Part shown: in pieces, positions 10,489-22,340 of the stretch
Position numbering within the stretch: position 1 is the first letter of the stretch
How the letters are laid out: every line of letters begins with the position of its first letter
DNA from: Hofstenia miamia
Lineage: Eukaryota > Xenacoelomorpha > Acoela
Length of the DNA: 64,000 nucleotides
Reading direction: 5' to 3'
NCBI GenBank assembly: GCA_004352715.1
Contig: SCFE01000004.1
Coordinates: 1-64,000 of the forward strand
Notes under the pieces: model-generated
Seen by the model: the letters and a program-made list of their open reading frames with translations, nothing else
What the model was told of the DNA's origin: nothing
The model's database searches: none
Translations under genes and position numbers: made by a program

Positions 10489-12173
10489 GCAGGTGCGGCT
10501 GGGTGCACATAAGCATTAAGGGGTATGGGTACACTTTTCCGTCTACATAGTGTGTGTTATAATCCTTAACAACTCTATAAATTTTTTTTTAAAACAGCCA
10601 TAGTTAAGTTGCTTTATTCTGATATTGTACGTGTATCAGGTTATTTCTTGGAGCATCCACTGATTCAATTGATTAATCCCACTATTGAATGCATCAATAA
10701 ACTACGACAAATATTTGATGATCTCTCACTCTTGGCTGTGACGCCGTTTCAAATATTATTTAAATATGACCAGAAGCAAAGACAGGGAGACACTAGGCCT
10801 NGTAATGTTGCTTTAAATATTATTTAAAGCGAATATGACCAGAACCAAAATCATGGAGACACTAGGCCTATAGCCTGATCTTAGTTCATGCAAGAAGCAA
10901 GAGAGCTTAGTCAATGGACAAGAACACTAAAGTACTATGATATGGGTTACAGGCAGAAAAGAAATTCACTGTAGGGACACCTGTAAAAAAAGAAAGTTAA
11001 GAAAAAATTACATATTTTGAGCTATAGCATGTTTAATATAAAACTTTTATTTCATTACGAAGCAATTTTATGTTGCTGAATTTATTTGTCTGTTACTCAA
11101 TTTTTTCAAACAAAGTGAAACAAACCAAAACTGAGAATTTTGACTCAAAATTGAATTGAACCCACCCAAAAAAAGTGAAGGATGGGAATAGAGAGTGTTC
11201 TCATGAAGGGGCAGGATGGATTAAAAAATGACGAAATAGGATATGGCTGACCAACCCAAGGGAGGGGCATGCCATCATGCCCTCTTTTGGCTGCGCCACT
11301 GGTTAGGTTCATGGATGCAGATAGTAGAAAATATGCTTAGTCAATGCAACATCACACAATACATGTATGAAATCAGATCCATTTCAACCAATTGGGTTCA
11401 CTTAAAGTAGTTATGTAGAGTGCTAGCACGTTCCTACAGGCACCCTGAAGTTCCCCATTACTATTTGCCAAATGAAAATGAAATGATTCTATTGGACGCC
11501 ATCTAGTGACAAAATATTTTTGACATAGTTAAATTGAACAAATTAATATTTTGACGAAGTTTTATTTTTGATAGCTAAAATTTTGGCAAAGTGATATAAT
11601 TGAAGACAATAAATGTTTTTGACAATATTAAATTGAGCATATTAATTTTTTGACAAAGTTTTTATTTTATAGGCAAACTGATGTATTTACCTCTGTTAAT
11701 ATAGTATGAAATATTTGTTGTAACAATGTTTAAGCATGCAACACCATGTATTAAGGAAAATAATTCATGGGAGTAAAAGCCAACACTTGGGTATAACAGT
11801 TGTATAGATGTATATTTCAACATTCATTAATATTAATCAATGATATAGATTATACAAATTATAATTTGCACTAAATGTAAAAGCATATATTACACAACAG
11901 CTCTGAGTGATGAAGTTCAGCATTGTGCAATGTTCAAGTTTTCATCTTCATTCTAAAATATGACAGCACTTCCACATTCACCCAGGAGGTGACCATCAGA
12001 AAGGCATTAAGCCATTTATTTAATGTGTTTGGCTTTCCCCAGGAGGCCTATTGTTACCACAGACCTAAATCATGAGCAATGAAAATGATAATAACCATTC
12101 CAAAATAAAATATCCAGTGACCTTTGATAACACCCAAGTACTATATAATTTGTAAAATGTAAGCTCAGTTGGT
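10489..12173. other. Non-coding stretch with possible MITE ends and a contig-join scar
   Basis: A near-palindromic pair of ends, CAGGTGCGGCTGGG at 10489 and GGCTGCGCCACTG at about 11290-11302, could bound an 810-bp non-autonomous element, but the inverted match is weak. An N at 10801 separates two similar stretches (about 10748-10800 and 10806-10869, both ending GACACTAGGCCT), which looks like unmerged contig ends. The rest is featureless. Confidence 0.3.
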
Positions 12174-12520
12174 GAAAAGAGATATTACATCATTGTATAT
12201 GGGAAAATAAACCATTAACACATAAATCATTAAAACAAAAATGTGTAAGATGGAAAGAGAAATATTACATTAATGTATATAGGCAAGTAACCATTAACAT
12301 ACAAAAAGTGTTGTAAAACAAAAACGTGTTTGGTGAAAATAGAAATATTACATAAAGTATATAGGTGAATAAACCATTAAAACGCAAAAATCATTTTAAA
12401 ACAAAAGCATGTTTGGTAAAATAGAAATAATTCATCAATGGGCAAAGGAAAATAAGCCCCAAAAAATGGGTATGATGGAAAGAGAAATATTACAACATTG
12501 TATATAAATAGTGAAAGTAA
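12174..12520. repeat. About 80-bp tandem repeat, four to five diverged copies
   Basis: Successive units start with AGAGATATTACATCATTGTA, AGAGAAATATTACATTAATG, ATAGAAATATTACATAAAGT, ATAGAAATAATTCATCAATG and AGAGAAATATTACAACATTG. Shared later parts are AATAAACCATTAA and TAAAACAAAA(A/C/G)(A/C)(T/G)GT. Units are roughly 60-83 bp with indels. No coding meaning is seen. Confidence 0.65.
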
Positions 12521-12636
12521 AATATGGTGAAACCTATTGTAATGTCATGTTGTTGAATTATTTATTTATATATATCAGTTTTTGTGTAATTTAATTTTTC
12601 AAATGCTTGAAACGTCCCTTTATCACTATTTCATGC

Positions 12637-13855
12637 ACGTTATATTTATTGGAGTTTAAGTAATTGATTNGCATTTTTTTCACCCATATATTTTCTTAAG
12701 AAGTCATTAAACAAAATATTTTTAGCAATTTCTCTATATTGGTCTGATTTCGTGACGGCATAAAAATGCAAACCTGTTTAGAGAAATCGCTAAAAATGCT
12801 TTTTTCTATGACTTTTTAAAAAAATATACGGGCAAATAAAATACAAACAATATTGCCATGATGATCGCATTTATTGATTGTGCATATTTAGGATCGGTTA
12901 ATAATTATAAAGTAAATCATCAATATATAATGTAAAGTCTAAGTCGAACACGTTCACTAAATTATGAAATAAATCTGGCACCCTTTCGAATATATCCTAG
13001 TTGTGATTTTTTCTTACTTGACTGCTCATATTACACGTTAAAAATTGAAATGAAGATCAGTGGGTTATAGAATTCTAATATGCAGGATACAAAAAGATCT
13101 CTCAGGAATGTTCAATGCATTTTAGACACCATTTGAATGCCAATTGATTGTACAAATATCCTGCGAATGTATATTTAAATAAGGAATTTGTGCTGCATAT
13201 TTCATTCGCGCATTTAAAACATTATAAATTATCTAAGCTGATGAAATATAATGGCACTATCAATCATGAATTTTTGTTATCAAGGTTGCAATTCACTAGG
13301 ATCTGTGTATGAGAAACAGATTCCATGGTTACTTTGTAGTGTACCAGCAGATTGGTGCAAAACTTATGTTGCAACAATTGCCGAAGAATTTTTAATGAAT
13401 TTTGGGGTCTGCGTAATCAGTATAGAGTTTCAACGGCCCTTGTCTCCAAGGTTTTCCATTCCCTGACTAATAAAATCTGGTTGCGTGGCATACTGAAATC
13501 AACGTTTATATGCTGCTTCCACCACTGTAAGAGAGATCACAACGGATGAATTGCAGAATGATTTGAGCAATTTGCCTAAATGTCTAAATGCTGTGTTGTA
13601 GGAAGAAAAAAAATCATTCTTAGTAACAATTTATACTTCATTAATAGTTGTTATTTTCTTTCCTTTATACAGGAATTCATTATCCTCCTGGACCTTATGC
13701 CTTACCTCTATTTAAGACGGCCTTTTTAGCATGCAATTAAAATAAACAAACCAAATAATGGAGTTTTCAGTTGGTAAAGTACTTTTGGTAATACATCAGA
13801 AATTATATTATTGATTTAAATNACGTTATATTTATTGGAGTTTAAGTAATTGATT
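12637..13855. repeat. Overlapping contig ends flanking a 1.15-kb inserted contig
   Basis: The 33 bases at 12637-12669 (beginning ACGTTATATTTATTGGAG) recur exactly at 13823-13855, each next to a single N (12670 and 13822). The simplest reading is that the flanks are continuous and 12671-13821 is a contig placed between them, either an alternative haplotype with an insertion or a misplaced piece. Short frames inside it (for example 13251-13549) match nothing I recognise. Confidence 0.6.
12683..12832. repeat. Imperfect inverted repeat (hairpin, MITE-like)
   Basis: The arm at 12683-12736 (ends TTTTTAGCAATTTCTCTA) is the imperfect reverse complement of 12778-12832 (starts TAGAGAAATCGCTAAAAA), with a loop of about 41 bp. 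It looks like a foldback or MITE remnant at the left end of the inserted contig. Confidence 0.55.
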
Positions 13856-15179
13856 GAAATTAATCTTTAAAAATTAAGAAAATTAAAATGTGGAGAAGAA
13901 CTGAAATGTTATTTATAATATTTAACTAGATGTCTCTTAAATAAAATGTCAATTAAACTAATTTTAAACATTTATGACTCTTGTGAGATTATTTTTAATG
14001 GTCATAAGATATTGCATTGCCCATCCTTCTTAAATTCAAATTTGATTGGATGAAATTTGATTTCTTTGTTCTTTATTATATATTTGAATTCATTATCAAA
14101 ATGTCACTTGCTTTTAACTATAGTAAGCAATTTTCTTTATTAATGGTTCTTTATTATAATTATACATGTATATCATTCTTCATAATAATATTTTGCATTT
14201 GGAAATGTAAGAATGTATTTCACTAAGAAATAGCTAGTTATTTATTCACAATTGCTCATATTACATTGACATAGTGATTAGCCATTTTTGAATTAAATCT
14301 GTTTGTTAAACTTTATGATGGAGAAGGTCATTTGCCTTAAATTTATTTCTCTGAGAAAATGTGAAGTAGTGTTTGTTTTACACTATATTTTTATAGAATG
14401 ATTACAAATTTATATTTCAATTACATAATGTAATTTGTTCAAGAATTATTGCAAAATATTTTTGAAGAATTAATGCGTTTTCTTAGGGCTTCAATGGTTA
14501 ACTTAAAATTCTATTAAACCTATACTAGATTTTATTAATTTTTTTATTTATAGAATGTTATTTCAATGTATTTTTACACTGTTTCTGAAAATGTTCATAA
14601 ACACTTAACTGTAAATGTCCAAGACATTTTTCTTATATATTTTTGAAAGGTCTTAGATGTCATATAGATTTCTCTGCTTTTATTCAAGAATGTTTTTCTG
14701 TAAATGGTTGCTTCATGAAATCATTTGTTTGCTACTTGCTAGTTTAGCATCACTGTGATTGTAAATATCCTATCCTCTCAACATTTATTTTATACTGCAT
14801 TTTTTGAGGGTTTGTAATGCTTAGAAAATTTTTTTTCACATTGTGGACAAACTAATTATATGCAGTAGTTCTTTTTCAGATTGCTACTGTAATTTATATA
14901 TCATATTGTTCAAAGTGGTTTTAGCATCCACATCTCAGTGCTTTTCCTCAAGAGTGATTTTATGTTTCTATGTAACAATGAATGTTTCTTGAAACCATTA
15001 TTTGTTAATTTAATGTCATGCTATTATGAGTCATATCACTTAACCCTCAAGTTGATGTAACTTGAAATTGAATTATTTTGTAATAGCAAAAACCAATGGA
15101 CACTTATTTGTTAAATATGTTTGACATATTGTTCAAATACTGTGCATGTGGTAATGCCTAATTTATTCAAAAACTTATT
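13856..15179. other. AT-rich non-coding stretch
   Basis: No gene recognised. Its base composition and recurring phrases resemble the repetitive tract that follows, so it may be an older part of the same satellite-like domain. Confidence 0.35.
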
Positions 15180-16720
15180 CTATTGGATTAATTTGTTTAC
15201 AGATTATTTTTCCATTCAATATTTTTTAAATGTTTTCACAATTAACTTTCACACTTTTCTTCACAAATTACTGTTCTTTAAGCTCACCTGATCATTACTT
15301 TGATTGTCACAGCCTAGCTAAAACAAAATGTATGAACACATTAATGCAAAACTGATTCTATATACCATCATATTAATTCCCAGGCTATTGCTAGTAACCC
15401 ATGCAATCATTCCTTTGTTTTTCAAAGCACATTAAGCATTATATGAATTTCAATTCTCTTTCTTTGATAACACTTTCTGTAAATGTTTTCAGATGTTGTT
15501 ATAACATTATTTTGCATATGAATATCCATCTTATTCAAGACCATTTCCATAATGCATGCTTTTTCTATTATTAAACATAGCCTAAAACAAAAGTATTCAT
15601 GCAACCTGATTCTACATGACATTGTATTAAATAATTCACTAACTATTGTTAGTAACCTATACAATTATTCATTCATTTTTCAAAGAGTATTAAGCATTAT
15701 TTTCTACTCTTGGTATATTAATTTTTTCCTTCACATATTAGTTTCTACCCTTGGTATATGAATTATTTCCCTTGGGTGTTTAATTTCTGTCCTTGGAATA
15801 TTAATTATTTCCCTTGTGTGTTTAGTTTCTGTCCTTGGTATATTAATTTTTTCCTTCACATATTAGTTTCTAAACTTGATATATGAATTATTTCCTTTGT
15901 GTGTTTAGTTTCTGTCCTTGGTATATTAATTTTTTCCCCTCTGCATTTAGTTTCTGTCCTTAGTATATTAATTTTTTCCTTCAAATATTTAGTTTCTACC
16001 ATTGGTATACTAATTATAGAAAAAACTAATGCAATGTTTATAAAGGGATTGGAATTCTTTTTGTTTTGCATAGTTCAAATAAAGGAGTGAATTTCCAATG
16101 TATATGTACACAGTAAAAAATTAATTAACAGTAGAAGACATCTTGTCAAATAGTGTTTATTGATGTGCATTCTATATATTGTGTAGTCTTTAAATGCAAA
16201 TAGTAAAGTTTAGCTTTCAACTACATAATTTAATTTGTAGAATGGCTCAAAATGGAAGTTTACATGCAATATTAAATAAAACACATAATAACAAAACCAT
16301 TAACTCCTCGAAATACGAAAAACTCTGAATATACAACAAGGAAATGTCGAATTTAAGTGTATGTACGTTTTTCTTTCTTCTTTTTAAAGTTTATACTAAA
16401 ATGTCATGAATTTTGCATTTTGTTCAATCCTTATGACTTAGAGATATCTTTGTGTTTTAAAACATGTTAAGCATTATGTAATTTCAAGTATTTTTACTTT
16501 GAGAATGATTTTCTATAAATGTTTTTAAGCATTGTTATCACAATATTCTTGAATATGAATATCCCATTCATTCAATATATTATTTTCACAATGCGTATTT
16601 TTTGAGTACCATGTAAATACTAAAGCAATTTGTGCAAACTGATTCTATGATATTGCATTAATTCATTTATACAACTCAATTAATTTTCAAATAGCATGTA
16701 AATTTTAATGTTTTTTCTCA
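15180..16720. repeat. Diverged satellite-like repeat units
   Basis: Three diverged units share the order GCCTA..AAAACAAAA, CTGATTCTA, ATATTGCATTAATT-like, TAGTAACC(C/T)AT and TTTTCAAA followed by AAGCATTAT. They are visible at about 15310-15440, 15580-15700 and 16450-16700. The first two are offset by about 258 bp. Between the second and third sits the 42-bp minisatellite. There are no coding signs. Confidence 0.45.
15701..16019. repeat. 42-bp minisatellite, about 7.6 copies
   Basis: Units start at 15701, 15742, 15784, 15826, 15867, 15909, 15951 and 15993 (partial), with lengths of 41 or 42 bp. The typical start is TTTCTGTCCTTGGTATATTA and units usually end in TTTAG. Because 42 is a multiple of three, the minus strand between the 41-bp units reads as a 14-residue periodic peptide (ETKxxxEKINIxRT-like). 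The 41-bp units break that frame, so I take it as non-coding. Confidence 0.9.
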
Positions 16721-16908
16721 AGTGGATTTATAAAATAAAGTGGGTTAACTAAAAAAATGCTTTGACATACAATAATAAATCTACATAAATGCAGGAAACA
16801 TGTATTGCTATATTGTTACAACTGTTGCTGACTTGTGTTTAAATGCATCTCTTTGACGCAGACTTTACTTGATTTTGATTGACTGTTTTATTTCAGCAGT
16901 GATTTGAA

Positions 16909-17073
16909 CTTTTGTGCTTAAAATATTTTTCTAATAATCATAATTTACACTATTGTCATATATATAACTCAGAAAATGTTCCTAAGCATTGCTTTTAAGG
17001 TTTAGCTTTTGAGTTTTGTGCTGAAAATATTTTTCTAATAATTGTAATTTACATTATTATGTATATAACTCAG
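16909..17073. repeat. Direct repeat of about 60 bp, offset 104 bp
   Basis: TTGTGCTTAAAATATTTTTC (about 16912) and TTGTGCTGAAAATATTTTTC (about 17016) start two similar segments, both ending ATATAACTCAG. The rest of 16720-17630 shows no gene. Confidence 0.55.
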
Positions 17074-17631
17074 AGCATTTAATATAGTTTGGGAAGGCTT
17101 ACAAATATTTATTTGATAAAACTGAGTATCCTTTTTATGTTCATGTACTTTCTGTCAATGTGTGTTTATCCTTCTGTAATTAACAGCATTTAAAAAATTG
17201 ATTTAATTTGAAATTTCATTATATATTGACTTATGATTATCAACTAACAGCATTGGTAAAGTGTATAACTAATTGGAAGGATTTTTGCTTTTGTGCAACA
17301 TGTATACATGATATTCATTTTTTTCTCAAAAAAGTGCAAACTGTTTATAAAGCTACAACAATGCTGTAAATTTCATGCAACAAAGATAATGTTCTTTATT
17401 GAACATCCCATGAACACATTAATACTATTGCAAAAACTTACAATTCCCATTTTTCATATAAATATTTTGTGTTGCATTCAGTGCATTGAAATAGTCATTA
17501 TTTTTGCCATTTTAAATTTCATGTGGCAATAAATATTCAGTCACTGCTTTTATATGTAAGGGATATTATATACTTGCATGCTTTTTCTCAACTATGAATG
17601 AAGATTTATAACTTATATGCAACAAGGTTCT

Positions 17632-18714
17632 CTGTTTATCTATTTTATTTAACAAATCTGTTTTACATTTTGTAATGAAATTGCTTACATCAAATTTTTA
17701 TGCCTTTTTCAAAAACAAGATATCACATGTTTGTGACTCATAGTTTTGCATCAACCCATTTCTGTCAATCATTTGTTCTAACTTCTATATATGGAAATTT
17801 TATGGTTAAATTTACTCACTCAGCATCCAATAGAATTTCATTTTTAATTGTGTGGGCGTGGCATAACTCTTTAAGTACAAGGTGGGAGTGATACAATTTT
17901 CATTTCATTTTTTTATTCTTGTGGATATTACTCACCTAACTTCTCTCCTGCTTAGACAATGAATGCTCAACAAGGATTTACTTCTTCTTCTATCGAACTT
18001 TTAAAGACACTCTCTGTTAGACTTCTATCGAACTTTTAAAGACACTCTCTGTTAGACCTTCCCCTCTGATGAAGTCATTTTTATGCAGTGAATGCAGATT
18101 TACTGGCACAACCCCCTTGTCAATGCACTCTCACATTGAATCTGTACATGGAAAGCATGGTGTTTATAAATGCACCTCATGCAAAATTTATNATTTGTTT
18201 ATCTATTTTATTTAACAAATCCGTTTTACATTTGTAATGAAATTGCTTACTTCACATTTTATGTTCTTTCAAAATGAGATATGACGTGTTTGTGACTCAT
18301 AGTTTTGCCTCAACCCATTTCTGTCAATCATTTGTTCTAACTTCTATATATGGAAATTTTATGGTTAAATTTACTCACTCAGCATCCAATAGAATTTCAT
18401 TTTTAATTGTGTGGGCGTGGCATAACTCTTTAAGTACAAGGTGGGAGTGATACAATTTTCATTTCATTTTTTTATTCTTGTGGATATTACTCACCTAACT
18501 TCTCTCCTGCTTAGACAATGAATGCTCAACAAGGATTTACTTCTTCTTCTATCGAACTTTTAAAGACACTCTCTGTTAGACCTTCCCCTCTGATGAAGTC
18601 ATTTTTATGCAGTGAATGCAGATTTACTGGCACAACCCCCTTGTCAATGCACTCTCACATTGAATCTGTACATGGAAAGCATGGTGTTTATAAATGCACC
18701 TCATGCAAAATTTA
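17632..18714 (+). repeat. Unmerged duplicate (haplotype-like) of one locus around an N
   Basis: 17632-18191 and 18193-18714 are the same sequence with substitutions and an indel, separated by one N at 18192. The first copy has a 34-bp tandem duplication (unit begins CTTCTATCGAACTTTTAAAG, about 17989-18057) that is single in the second. SNPs plus an indel point to two alleles left side by side rather than a perfect overlap. A real local duplication cannot be excluded. Confidence 0.7.
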
Positions 18715-19782
18715 TTTTACTAATGTGAACAAATTTGATGATCACTTAACTTCAAAGTTGTAAATGACATGTCTACTACAACATTTAGCAAAGTGGAAAC
18801 AGCTTGTCATTGTAGTTTTGAATGCTACCAGAGTGATCAACTAACATCTGTTGATGTTTATTCTGTATTTTCCAGTGTTTACTCTCAAATTTCCAACATT
18901 ATTCAGGATGACATAGCCAAACACTTTTTCTCTAAAGTTTACCTCTCATGTGAGATGGAATTGGTTAAAGAAGAAAATGGTGAGACAAAAAGTGTGGTAT
19001 TATACCCAACAAGCTCCTCTGTATTTGTGTTTAGTAGTGGCTTGAACAAGATGGATTTCCTAAAAAGGTAGATGGAATTGCCAATTACATGACCATCTAT
19101 GCAGCAAATGGGTTTTGAAAAAATATCAACAGAGTGAGCCTGCATATTGCCAAGTATTGCCCAACAAGAGCAGGTAGCTACATTCCATATATTTGAAAAA
19201 GAACAAATATCTGGTTGACCCTCATACTGCTCAGACAAATAAATGCTTCCTGTATGCTGTTTTAGCATTTCTCCATCCTGAAATAAGCAAAAATGTGAAA
19301 TATACCACCTCAATAAGTTTTTCCCAACTCTAAATTTTTTTGGCCTATCATTCCCCATCTCAATCAATGACATCTGTAAATTTGAAGAGCTAAATAAAAT
19401 TACAGTGAATGTGTACAGTCTCCATGAAAACCATGAAAAATCTTTGGTGCCTACATACATCTCTCCAAGTTGCCATCACCAAAGGGCAAACCTTTTATTA
19501 CTAGATGATGGTGAGCAGAAGCATTATGTGGCAATTACCAATTTAAATGCCTGCATGAAGTTCTTTATGGATAGATCAAGTGGTTTTTTCTACACCAAAT
19601 GTCTCACAGTCTTTAGAATTAGTGAAAACTTGACAAAACACCAAAAGAAGTGCAATGGCAATGTTGAGCCTACAATTACATTCCCTCAGCCTAATGAGAA
19701 AATTACATTTAAAGCACATGGTGCTAAAAACTTTCTCCCAATTATTGCTGCATTTTGTAGCATCATCCAAATAAAATCATAA
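18518..19782 (+). pseudogene. Polinton/Maverick-like region upstream of DNA polymerase B, decayed
   Basis: Three open pieces in order look like one broken protein. 18518-18763 has a C2H2 finger (CSEC..HSHIESVH) and a second finger that lacks its last His. 18769-19071 encodes 100 residues ending in SSSVFVFSSGLNKMDFLK. Between about 19210 and 19400 shifted frames read KCFLYAVLAFLHPEISK and FPISINDICKFEELNKITVNVY. 19405-19782 continues with HYVAITNL, CLTVFRISENLTKHQKKC and a FPQPNEKITFKAHG-like end. This order (zinc finger, CFLWA-LAALHP, KFE-NN-I-VNVYG, HY-LI-NL, C-x-CL-x-F..H..C, MP) is what I know from proteins preceding the PolB exonuclease domain in eukaryotic Polinton-type and related elements. 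The polymerase itself is absent or lies in the following gap. Family assignment is from memory of motifs. Confidence 0.5.
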
Positions 19783-20052
19783 ATAAGCTGCAAATGTTGC
19801 AAGAAGAGATTAAGATCGAAAAGAAGTTGATTAAAAATATTGTAATTAAATCAATTAGTGTTATTTCAGATTTATTTGTAATATGCAACCAAGAAACAAC
19901 ATGTGTCAAAAAAGAGATATTTGTGTCTGTTGATAAAAATACTTTTTGACTAAATGACGCTTTCATTATTTTCAGCCGCCATCTTGGCAGAAAGTTTAAA
20001 TTTGAATCAACAGGTACTTCTTTTGGAAATACTATAAATAGATTAAAAACAC
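19783..20052. other. Short non-coding stretch before a gap
   Basis: No feature seen; it runs into the unsequenced gap. Confidence 0.4.
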
Positions 20053-21052
20053 NNNNNNNNNNNNNNNNNNNNNNNNNNNNNNNNNNNNNNNNNNNNNNNN
20101 NNNNNNNNNNNNNNNNNNNNNNNNNNNNNNNNNNNNNNNNNNNNNNNNNNNNNNNNNNNNNNNNNNNNNNNNNNNNNNNNNNNNNNNNNNNNNNNNNNNN
20201 NNNNNNNNNNNNNNNNNNNNNNNNNNNNNNNNNNNNNNNNNNNNNNNNNNNNNNNNNNNNNNNNNNNNNNNNNNNNNNNNNNNNNNNNNNNNNNNNNNNN
20301 NNNNNNNNNNNNNNNNNNNNNNNNNNNNNNNNNNNNNNNNNNNNNNNNNNNNNNNNNNNNNNNNNNNNNNNNNNNNNNNNNNNNNNNNNNNNNNNNNNNN
20401 NNNNNNNNNNNNNNNNNNNNNNNNNNNNNNNNNNNNNNNNNNNNNNNNNNNNNNNNNNNNNNNNNNNNNNNNNNNNNNNNNNNNNNNNNNNNNNNNNNNN
20501 NNNNNNNNNNNNNNNNNNNNNNNNNNNNNNNNNNNNNNNNNNNNNNNNNNNNNNNNNNNNNNNNNNNNNNNNNNNNNNNNNNNNNNNNNNNNNNNNNNNN
20601 NNNNNNNNNNNNNNNNNNNNNNNNNNNNNNNNNNNNNNNNNNNNNNNNNNNNNNNNNNNNNNNNNNNNNNNNNNNNNNNNNNNNNNNNNNNNNNNNNNNN
20701 NNNNNNNNNNNNNNNNNNNNNNNNNNNNNNNNNNNNNNNNNNNNNNNNNNNNNNNNNNNNNNNNNNNNNNNNNNNNNNNNNNNNNNNNNNNNNNNNNNNN
20801 NNNNNNNNNNNNNNNNNNNNNNNNNNNNNNNNNNNNNNNNNNNNNNNNNNNNNNNNNNNNNNNNNNNNNNNNNNNNNNNNNNNNNNNNNNNNNNNNNNNN
20901 NNNNNNNNNNNNNNNNNNNNNNNNNNNNNNNNNNNNNNNNNNNNNNNNNNNNNNNNNNNNNNNNNNNNNNNNNNNNNNNNNNNNNNNNNNNNNNNNNNNN
21001 NNNNNNNNNNNNNNNNNNNNNNNNNNNNNNNNNNNNNNNNNNNNNNNNNNNN
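20053..21052. other. Assembly gap (1000 N)
   Basis: Exactly 1000 Ns, a round number suggesting a default or estimated gap size. Open frames drawn through it are meaningless. Confidence 0.99.
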
Positions 21053-22340
21053 TATAAGAATAATAGTTCCCCTCCTCAGAGAAAAAGCTGGGAGCGCCCC
21101 TGAATGCAATGAATACTATATTTAATTGAGTACTTTGATTGCAGAAATAAAAGACAAGCATTCTTTATTAAATGTGAAAATGAGGTTCAGGATACACTGA
21201 TTATTAGCCCATATGCGCAAACATAGTGAAATACGCAGCATAAGAGACATGGGTTCTGGTACAAGTCAGAGACAACATTTTGGTAGGCGTATATGAATAT
21301 TGAATTTAGTCGAGACGATCTATTTAGCTTATAGGGGTTTGAAAATTGAGGCACAAACGTGCCCGACATTTCCAGTATTCCACCTGCCCTAAAAGTAGGA
21401 AGACAGCTCTGGTCTACATGTGTCTATATATGTGTACCTATATGTTTATATATAAATATTTTTGGAAATATACATTCTATTCTATAAATGTTTCTTTTAA
21501 ATACAATCTTAGACAATGATGAGGTTTCATTGAAACAAATTATTGCTACATCATTAGTCTGTAATACCTAAATTTGAATAATTTTGTGTAATAAGATTTC
21601 TGTATCCCTGACTTACCTTATATTGAAAATGTTGTTATTTGATTTGTTTGATTTTGTTTGATTTATTTGTAAATGTTTTAATTTTGATATTTAATATTAG
21701 AACTAGTTCAGTACTTGATTGTACCCTCGATTTAAATTTAACATTGCTTAAATTAAACTTTTGACCTTTGAGAGGGAATTGAATTTTAAACAAGCTGCAG
21801 ATAATCATCATGCTGTTCTGAATAAATACATAGAGAAAACTGCAATGAGAGCAAGTAGAATCAATTTAGTTTGGCTTCATGCTAGTGTTATTCTCTCTCA
21901 ATTGTGGGTTTAAGTATATTTCTTGATATCCAGAAATTGTGGTTGAATTAAGTTAGGTATATGTAAATGGCTAGTTAATAAAAATTTCCATTTCATTCAA
22001 ACAGAGCACATAATAGATTAAACTGTGATTAAATTATGTCTGTTAGCTTGCATAAATGCATGGTAATTACATGCTATTATTAATTATCTAATTATAGCTT
22101 TAGGGATAATAAACTTTATTGAGCTAGATAATAAAAGATGAGACGCATAGCCCAGCACTGTTTATTTTTGTATTGGAATCACTCAGCTTTTAATGAATCT
22201 TCAATGTGATGTCATGTGGAATTTGTGGACTCACTCTCCTTGGTACCTAGTAGAAGCTTAGTTATGTTTTGGTAACCAGACTAAATTACATGAATTTGTC
22301 AAGCTGTCCTGTGACTCTGTCTATGTAATGTACACTGAGT
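21053..22340. other. Non-coding stretch
   Basis: A MITE-terminus-like phrase (GAGCGCCCCTGAATG) occurs near 21090-21105, next to CCCCTCCTCAGAGAAAAAGC. A (TA)-rich patch lies near 21420-21480. No gene recognised. Confidence 0.4.

Noticed and set aside
10489-11303. An 810-bp hAT-like element bounded by CAGGTGCGGC and GCGCCACTG
   Set aside because: The inverted match is short and imperfect, no target duplication was found, and a contig join lies inside.
13251-13549. Two overlapping short frames in the inserted contig
   Set aside because: No recognisable motif in either frame; too short to support a gene.
14017-14226. Hydrophobic 69-residue frame, possible small membrane protein
   Set aside because: Hydrophobicity follows from very AT-rich codons; no start context, splice signals or homology.
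15856-16071. Repetitive 14-residue protein on the minus strand over the minisatellite
   Set aside because: The frame arises from the 42-bp repeat length and is interrupted by 41-bp units; no start context or homology.
20053-21109. Long open frames running across the N gaps here and at 35.4-36.3, 36.7-38.1 and 48.3-49.4 kb
   Set aside because: They are open only because Ns contain no stop codons; only the 37786-38144 transposase N-terminus has real support.
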